Part shown: positions 25,361 to 29,354 of the stretch, piece by piece
Layout: the number at the start of each line of letters is the position of its first letter
Position numbering within the stretch: position 1 is the first letter of the stretch
DNA from: Bacteroidota bacterium
Lineage (GTDB): Bacteria; Bacteroidota; Bacteroidia; 2-12-FULL-35-15
Direction of reading: 5' to 3'
Assembly (NCBI GenBank): GCA_026391935.1
Contig: JAPLDC010000331.1
Coordinates: 1-29,354 of the forward strand
DNA length: 29,354 bases
The notes under the pieces: model-generated
Told to the model about the DNA's origin: nothing
The model's database searches: none
Seen by the model: only the letters and a program-made list of their open reading frames with translations
Program-made: the position numbers and the translations under genes

Positions 25361-25604
25361 ACAAAGAAAAAGAGCCCACAAAAACCAACTACAATTTTTT
25401 CTTTCACGCAAAACACCCCGCATACATTGCCTAAAAAAATTCCAGTTCGCACTTTTTTTGGACGTCTGCCGCACTGCAAATATTTTATTTTGTGCTCAAT
25501 AAATTCATTAAATATTTGTGGAAAATGATTTTTGAAAATGGGATATTACTCGTTCAAAATAAAATTTAGTGAATACCCCCATTGCAATAAATTGATGCTT
25601 TTTT

Positions 25605-25661
25605 AATAAAAAAACCGTCCTAACAAAATGTGAGGCCGGTCATATTTTTAAATTGAGAATA
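25605..25661 (-). terminator. 57-bp hairpin repeat, copy 2: terminator of dxs
   Basis: Second copy of the repeat, ending 5 bp beyond the dxs stop. On the minus strand the stem (ACCGGCCTCACA with its partner, two mismatches) is followed by seven T, the expected form of a dxs terminator. Confidence 0.8.
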
Positions 25662-25666
25662 GTTTT

Positions 25667-27598
25667 TTATCCAACCATTGTTTGTGTTTTCACACCCACC
25701 ATTTCAACAACAGTTCTCACGATGCTATCTATATCAAAATTACACTCGATATATAATTCTTTTTGTTCACCGTGTTCAATAAATTTATCGGGAATACCCA
25801 AACGTTTTACATGCGCATTATAATTATTATCCGCCATGAATTCCAATACGGCAGAACCCATTCCACCCATGATACAACCATCTTCAATGGTAATTACTTT
25901 TGTGTGTTTCGAGAATACTTCATGCAATAATTGTTCATCAATAGGTTTTACAAATCGGATATCGTAATGTGCCACTTTAATTCTTTTCTCTTCCAGTTTT
26001 TTGCATGCCGCAACGGCATTGTTTCCAACATGTCCAATAGTTAATATCGCAATATCATCACCATTTTTAATCCGTCTACCTTTGCCAATCGTTAATTTCT
26101 GGAATGGCGTTTTCCAATCAATCATCACTCCATTACCTCTTGGATAGCGGATGGAGAAAGGAGCATTCGTTTCAGGCAACTGAGCAGTATACATCAAATT
26201 TCGTAACTCTTCTTCATTCATTGGAGCGGAAACGATCATATTCGGGATACAACGGAAAAACGCCAGATCGAAGGCGCCATGGTGAGTTGGGCCATCAGCA
26301 CCGGCTAATCCACCTCTATCGAGACAAAATACAACATGTAATTTCTGCAAAGCCACATCATGGATCACTTGATCATAGGCTCTTTGCATGAAGGATGAGT
26401 ATATATTACAAAAAGGAACTAGTCCCTGCGTTGCTAATCCGGCAGAAAAAGTAACAGCATGTTGCTCAGCAATTCCAACATCAAATGCTCTGTCGGGCAT
26501 CGCTTTCATCATAATATTAAGCGAACAACCGGAAGGCATGGCAGGCGTGATGCCCATTATTTTCGAATTTTTTTCAGCAAGTTCTACGATGGTATAACCG
26601 AATACATCCTGATATTTTGGTGGCTGCGGCTCTTTCGGAATGATCTTTATTATTTCACCGGTATCTTTATTAAATAAACCCGGTGCATGCCACACCGTTT
26701 GATTTCCTTCTTCCGAAAATTTATATCCTTTTCCTTTTTGAGTGAGAACATGCAAAATCTTTGGCCCCGGAATATCTTTCAGATCCTGTAATACCTTCGT
26801 CATTCGCTCAACATCATGGCCATCAACAGGACCGAAATAGCGGAACTTCAATGATTCAAACATATTACTCTGCTTGAGCAAAGAGCTTTTTATACCGTTC
26901 TCAATTTTGGATGCAATATCCTGTGCATTAGGACCAAATTTGCTGATCTTTCCCAACAAATTCCATACTTCATCTTTTACACGATTATAAGTATGGGAGG
27001 TGGTAATATCGGTAAGGTATTCTTTCAAAGCACCTACGTTAGGATCGATGCTCATACAATTATCATTCAGGATCACCAACAAATTGGAATTTGTTATTCC
27101 GGCATGGTTGAGTGCTTCGAAAGCTTGCCCGCCTGTCATTGAACCATCACCGATAATGGCAATGTGTTGACGCTCCTTTTCTCCTTTATAAGCAGAAGCA
27201 ACAGCCATTCCCAATGCACCACCAATTGAAGTTGATGAATGCCCAACCCCAAAAGTATCGTATTCACTTTCAGAACGTTTTGGGAAACCACTAATTCCTT
27301 TATAAACTCTGTTTGTATCAAAAACCTTGCGCCTTCCTGTAAGGATCTTATGTCCGTATGCCTGATGTCCGACATCCCAAACCAACTGATCATAAGGCGT
27401 ATTAAATACATAATGTAAAGCAACAGTAAGCTCGACAACGCCAAGACTGGCACCAAAATGTCCGCCTTTTTGAGAAACGACATCAATAATGAACTGACGA
27501 AGTTCATTACAAACTTCGGGAAGTTGTTCTGCTTTTAATTTTCTGAGATCGGCCGGATAATCGATCTTATCCAACAATATGCCTGCTTTAAATTCCAT
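25667..27598 (-). CDS. dxs: 1-deoxy-D-xylulose-5-phosphate synthase
   Basis: A 643-residue thiamine-diphosphate enzyme that condenses pyruvate and glyceraldehyde 3-phosphate to deoxyxylulose phosphate, the entry to the MEP isoprenoid pathway and a source of the PdxJ substrate and of thiamine. Motifs in order: QKGGHFGASLGVVELTVALH (His near the start), DVGHQAYGHKILTGRR, GVGHSSTSIGGALGMA, the thiamine site GDGSMTGGQAFEALN ending in NDN, GPVDGHD, and GIAEQHAVTFSAGLA with the catalytic Glu; the transketolase C-terminal domain ends the protein. I start at the ATG at 27598 (MEFKAGILLDKI). In-frame starts further up, at 27616 and 27754, overlap the likely promoter at 27627-27634 or add an atypical leader. 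It depends on UppS downstream for use of isoprenoids in cell-wall synthesis. Confidence 0.95.
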   Translation of the reverse strand: MEFKAGILLDKIDYPADLRKLKAEQLPEVCNELRQFIIDVVSQKGGHFGASLGVVELTVALHYVFNTPYDQLVWDVGHQAYGHKILTGRRKVFDTNRVYKGISGFPKRSESEYDTFGVGHSSTSIGGALGMAVASAYKGEKERQHIAIIGDGSMTGGQAFEALNHAGITNSNLLVILNDNCMSIDPNVGALKEYLTDITTSHTYNRVKDEVWNLLGKISKFGPNAQDIASKIENGIKSSLLKQSNMFESLKFRYFGPVDGHDVERMTKVLQDLKDIPGPKILHVLTQKGKGYKFSEEGNQTVWHAPGLFNKDTGEIIKIIPKEPQPPKYQDVFGYTIVELAEKNSKIMGITPAMPSGCSLNIMMKAMPDRAFDVGIAEQHAVTFSAGLATQGLVPFCNIYSSFMQRAYDQVIHDVALQKLHVVFCLDRGGLAGADGPTHHGAFDLAFFRCIPNMIVSAPMNEEELRNLMYTAQLPETNAPFSIRYPRGNGVMIDWKTPFQKLTIGKGRRIKNGDDIAILTIGHVGNNAVAACKKLEEKRIKVAHYDIRFVKPIDEQLLHEVFSKHTKVITIEDGCIMGGMGSAVLEFMADNNYNAHVKRLGIPDKFIEHGEQKELYIECNFDIDSIVRTVVEMVGVKTQTMVG

Positions 27599-27626
27599 TG
27601 CTGTTTTGGAGTACATAATATTCACA

Positions 27627-27634
27627 CAAAGATA
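27627..27634 (-). promoter_or_regulatory. Probable -7 box for dxs
   Basis: Minus-strand TATCTTTG fits TAnnTTTG. The nearest TTG lies 26 nt upstream, longer than usual. A start of transcription near 27620 leaves about a 20-nt leader before the ATG at 27598 and almost none before 27616, which supports the shorter protein. Confidence 0.5.
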
Positions 27635-27733
27635 AAACAATTTATAATAGTAGCGAGAAACAAGCGAAAAACGTATTGACACTATTTTTGTTTTAAACCT
27701 GTATAAATTTTTAGAATATTTAACACATTGTTT

Positions 27734-27741
27734 TACATTTG
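27734..27741 (+). promoter_or_regulatory. Probable -7 box for the DUF4421-like gene
   Basis: TACATTTG fits TAnnTTTG and lies 19 nt before the ATG at 27761. No TTG is present at the expected distance. It excludes the TTG at 27728 as the start of the gene. Confidence 0.55.
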
Positions 27742-27760
27742 CAAAAACAAACACTCTTTA

Positions 27761-28864
27761 ATGAAGAAAAAAATATTCCTATTCTTTTCGATACTACTTT
27801 TTGCTGTAAACAGCAATGCCAATGATATAGACACTAATTATGTCCAAAAATTTAAAAACTTATTTGCTGTAAAAGGCTTTTTTCTGAGCCACGGCTTTTT
27901 GTATACGATCACACCACAAAACAATAATTTGTTTACAGAAAAACAGCTTGTTGATGCCAGAACAATATACTCTGCAAATATTCCTCCTGTTACAGGTGTT
28001 GCTTTGAACGTAAAAGGAATCGGATTAACTTATATTTTTAAATTTACGAATGATTACCTAGACACAACCACTCGGATAAAATCCGGTTATAAGCAGTTTC
28101 AAGTAAATATGTATGGCAACAGGTTTGGGCTTGAGGTTAATTATCAGGATTATTCCCGCTTTTATTTTCATTACAAAGGAGATGGAATATTATTGAAAAA
28201 CTATAATGCGGATATCCGAGCATATCAATTTGGGATATCCGGTATTTTTATAAATAATGGAAGGAAGTTTTCTTATAATGCTGCTTTTAACCAGAATCAG
28301 TTTCAGAAAAAATCTGTTGGTTCTCCGCTTACTGTAATTTCCCTGAGATATAACGAGATCAGCAGTAACAATTTAATTCCGGATAGTGTAAAAAAATATT
28401 TTCAGGAATACCCCGACTTGCATGCAAACAGAAATTTTGCATTTATCCTTCAACAAGGATATGCCTATAATTTAGTTAAGAATAATTTTTATTTTGCGAA
28501 TGCCATATTTGTTGGCGTAGGTTTACAAAACCAGATCTATGATTCACCAACTATCAAAAAAAGCAAACTTGGTGTGCCGGTAACAGCGAGAGGAAAATCC
28601 AGTCTTGGATATAACGGCAAAGTATTTTTCGGAGGGATCTATGCCAATGCAGATTTTTCTCAGTCGAAAATTAAGAGTCTGCAAACGGAGCAATTCCAAT
28701 ATACTTATGGGGTGTTCATCGGTTTGAGGGCGATTACTTTGACAAAATCTAAATCGCAAATAAAGCAAGAGGAAAAAAGAAAAAAAGATGCGATTAAAAA
28801 TGCAAAAATAAAAGCCAAAGAAGATAAAAAAGAAGCTGCGAAAGCAAAAAAGGCTAAGAAGTAA
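27761..28864 (+). CDS. Outer-membrane barrel protein, DUF4421-like, with lysine-rich tail
   Basis: A 367-residue exported protein with a signal peptide (MKKKIFLFFSILLFAVNSNA). The mature part begins NDIDTNYVQKFKN and has alternating amphipathic strands such as GVALNVKGIGLTYIFKF, GYKQFQVNMYGNRFGLEVNY and AYQFGISGIFINNGRKFSY. This is the layout of the DUF4421 family of Bacteroidota, predicted outer-membrane barrels of unknown role. After the last strand (YGVFIGLRAITL) comes a tail of about 35 residues that is almost all Lys, Ala and Glu. It was probably added after the barrel and would face the periplasm. Start at the ATG at 27761. The stop is one base from the stop of the convergent small gene, leaving no room for a separate terminator. 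Confidence 0.72.
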   Translation: MKKKIFLFFSILLFAVNSNANDIDTNYVQKFKNLFAVKGFFLSHGFLYTITPQNNNLFTEKQLVDARTIYSANIPPVTGVALNVKGIGLTYIFKFTNDYLDTTTRIKSGYKQFQVNMYGNRFGLEVNYQDYSRFYFHYKGDGILLKNYNADIRAYQFGISGIFINNGRKFSYNAAFNQNQFQKKSVGSPLTVISLRYNEISSNNLIPDSVKKYFQEYPDLHANRNFAFILQQGYAYNLVKNNFYFANAIFVGVGLQNQIYDSPTIKKSKLGVPVTARGKSSLGYNGKVFFGGIYANADFSQSKIKSLQTEQFQYTYGVFIGLRAITLTKSKSQIKQEEKRKKDAIKNAKIKAKEDKKEAAKAKKAKK

Positions 28865-28865
28865 A

Positions 28866-29054
28866 TTATTTCCCCTCTTTTTCAGAAAGGTCGGGTAGAA
28901 ATAATAGCAGGAATGTCGCAATAACGGGCAGCAGCAATCCGATCAAGAACCAAATTTTAGGATCTCTTCCAAAACGATTTGCAAGCCGTGAAGTAATGAT
29001 TGGAATACTTAATAAAAATAAAATCCCTAAACTAAAAAAGATAACAGCTCCCAT
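28866..29054 (-). CDS. Small inner-membrane protein
   Basis: A 62-residue protein with two hydrophobic segments (residues about 3-20 and 35-53) separated by the basic turn RLANRFGRDPKIW and ending DLSEKEGK. The second segment, WFLIGLLLPVIATFLLLFLP, is a pattern seen in many short unnamed membrane proteins. It begins 2 bp after the stop of the ABC ATPase gene and is probably translated with it; a role with that transporter is inference only. Confidence 0.7.
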   Translation of the reverse strand: MGAVIFFSLGILFLLSIPIITSRLANRFGRDPKIWFLIGLLLPVIATFLLLFLPDLSEKEGK

Positions 29055-29056
29055 TC

Positions 29057-29354
29057 TTAAATTACCTCGCCATCTTTTAACGTTATTATTCTATCTGTTT
29101 TTTCTGCAAAATTATTGTCGTGGGTAACGACAACAATCGACTGATTGAATTTTTCTTTCAGCTCTTTAAATATTTCAAATACATTTTGTGAATTTTTTGA
29201 ATCTAAGTTTCCTGTCGGTTCATCACAAAAAATAATTTTAGGATCATTGATCAATGCTCTTGCAATTGCCACTCGTTGTTGTTGACCACCTGAAAGTTTG
29301 TTCGCTTTTTTCAATGCCTGATCCCGCAACCCCAGCAGATCAAGCTTTTGATAG
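29057..29354 (-). CDS. ABC transporter ATP-binding protein, C-terminal part (LolD/MacB type)
   Basis: Partial gene; the start lies beyond the right edge of the window. The visible 98 residues hold the second half of an ABC ATPase: LDLLGLRDQALKKANK, the signature LSGGQQQRVAIARAL, Walker B IIFCDEPTGNLD with the catalytic Glu, and the H-loop VVVTHD, ending TLKDGEVI. The Q-rich signature and the GNLD after Walker B are typical of the LolD/MacB/FtsE branch, which drives lipoprotein release or export from the inner membrane. The Walker A part is not visible, and no permease gene is present in the window. The small membrane protein gene follows by 2 bp. Confidence 0.88.
   Translation of the reverse strand, partial: YQKLDLLGLRDQALKKANKLSGGQQQRVAIARALINDPKIIFCDEPTGNLDSKNSQNVFEIFKELKEKFNQSIVVVTHDNNFAEKTDRIITLKDGEVI

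Larger units (their letters stand above)
25133..25666. other. Gene-free region (534 bp) with repeats between the lipoprotein and dxs genes
   Basis: No convincing gene is seen. Short open frames on both strands have Lys/Phe-rich low-complexity products and overlap each other. The region contains the lipoprotein promoter (25157-25164), two copies of a 57-bp hairpin repeat (25207-25263 and 25605-25661) and a perfect 12-bp inverted repeat (25331-25360). The 341 bp between the 57-bp copies is unexplained; it could be a small RNA gene or the remnant of a minus-strand gene. Confidence 0.6.

Noticed and set aside
25195..25528. Possible small genes on either strand between the lipoprotein and dxs genes.
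   Set aside because: The open frames overlap each other on both strands, have Lys/Phe-rich low-complexity products, overlap repeats, and have no promoter or family signature.
27599..27754. A 52-residue N-terminal extension of Dxs.
   Set aside because: The likely promoter lies inside the extension, and family members begin close to the ATG at 27598.
1..29354. CRISPR array, tRNA or rRNA genes, prophage or insertion sequence.
   Set aside because: No regularly spaced repeats, no RNA gene consensus and no transposase, integrase or phage structural proteins were seen.

Overview
The window comes from an AT-rich member of the phylum Bacteroidota. The evidence is the set of secreted proteins with type IX secretion (T9SS) C-terminal sorting domains, a TonB-dependent receptor with an N-terminal carboxypeptidase-regulatory-like domain, promoters of the Bacteroidota type (TTG, 17-23 nt spacer, TAnnTTTG), weak or absent Shine-Dalgarno sites, and the gene order CBS protein / nadK / porG / uppS / bamA / ompH / ompH / murI, which is typical of the phylum. 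I saw no rRNA, tRNA, CRISPR, prophage or insertion sequence.

Layout. 1-2394: the 3' end of a tryptophan 2,3-dioxygenase gene converges on a two-gene minus-strand operon (deoxyhypusine-synthase-like protein, then a DAHP synthase/chorismate mutase fusion). 2458-8800: a plus-strand block of a secreted lamin-tail-domain protein, a TonB-dependent receptor and a secreted endonuclease I; two of the three carry T9SS sorting domains. 8799-10364: minus-strand pdxJ and an alpha/beta hydrolase. 10380-18253: the plus-strand envelope cluster (CBS/ACT-like protein, NAD kinase, PorG, UppS, BamA, two OmpH/Skp chaperones, MurI). 18301-19270: minus-strand gamma carbonic anhydrase and a heavy-metal-associated (HMA) domain protein. 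19648-23756: plus-strand cystathionine gamma-synthase/lyase, a short-chain dehydrogenase, and a T9SS-secreted M43 metalloprotease. 23766-27598: minus-strand small secreted protein, lipoprotein, a 534-bp gene-free stretch with repeats, and dxs. 27761-29354: a DUF4421-like barrel protein converging on a small membrane protein gene and the 3' end of an ABC transporter ATPase gene.

The most striking observation is that three housekeeping genes within about 7.4 kb (uppS, murI and the cystathionine gamma-synthase gene) each lack one block of roughly 200-330 bp. uppS and the cystathionine gene are also out of frame across the junction. The remaining parts of all three are well conserved, with no other stop or frameshift. 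UppS and MurI are normally essential, so this is either very recent deletion with backup copies elsewhere or, more likely, an assembly or consensus artefact.

The most interesting candidate system is the 2.4-8.8 kb block. A surface lamin-tail protein, a receptor without a SusD partner and a secreted nuclease together suggest capture and degradation of extracellular DNA, with uptake of a product across the outer membrane. This is inferred from domains and gene order. PorG, a T9SS component, sits in the envelope cluster, so the window holds both a piece of the secretion machine and three of its likely cargoes.
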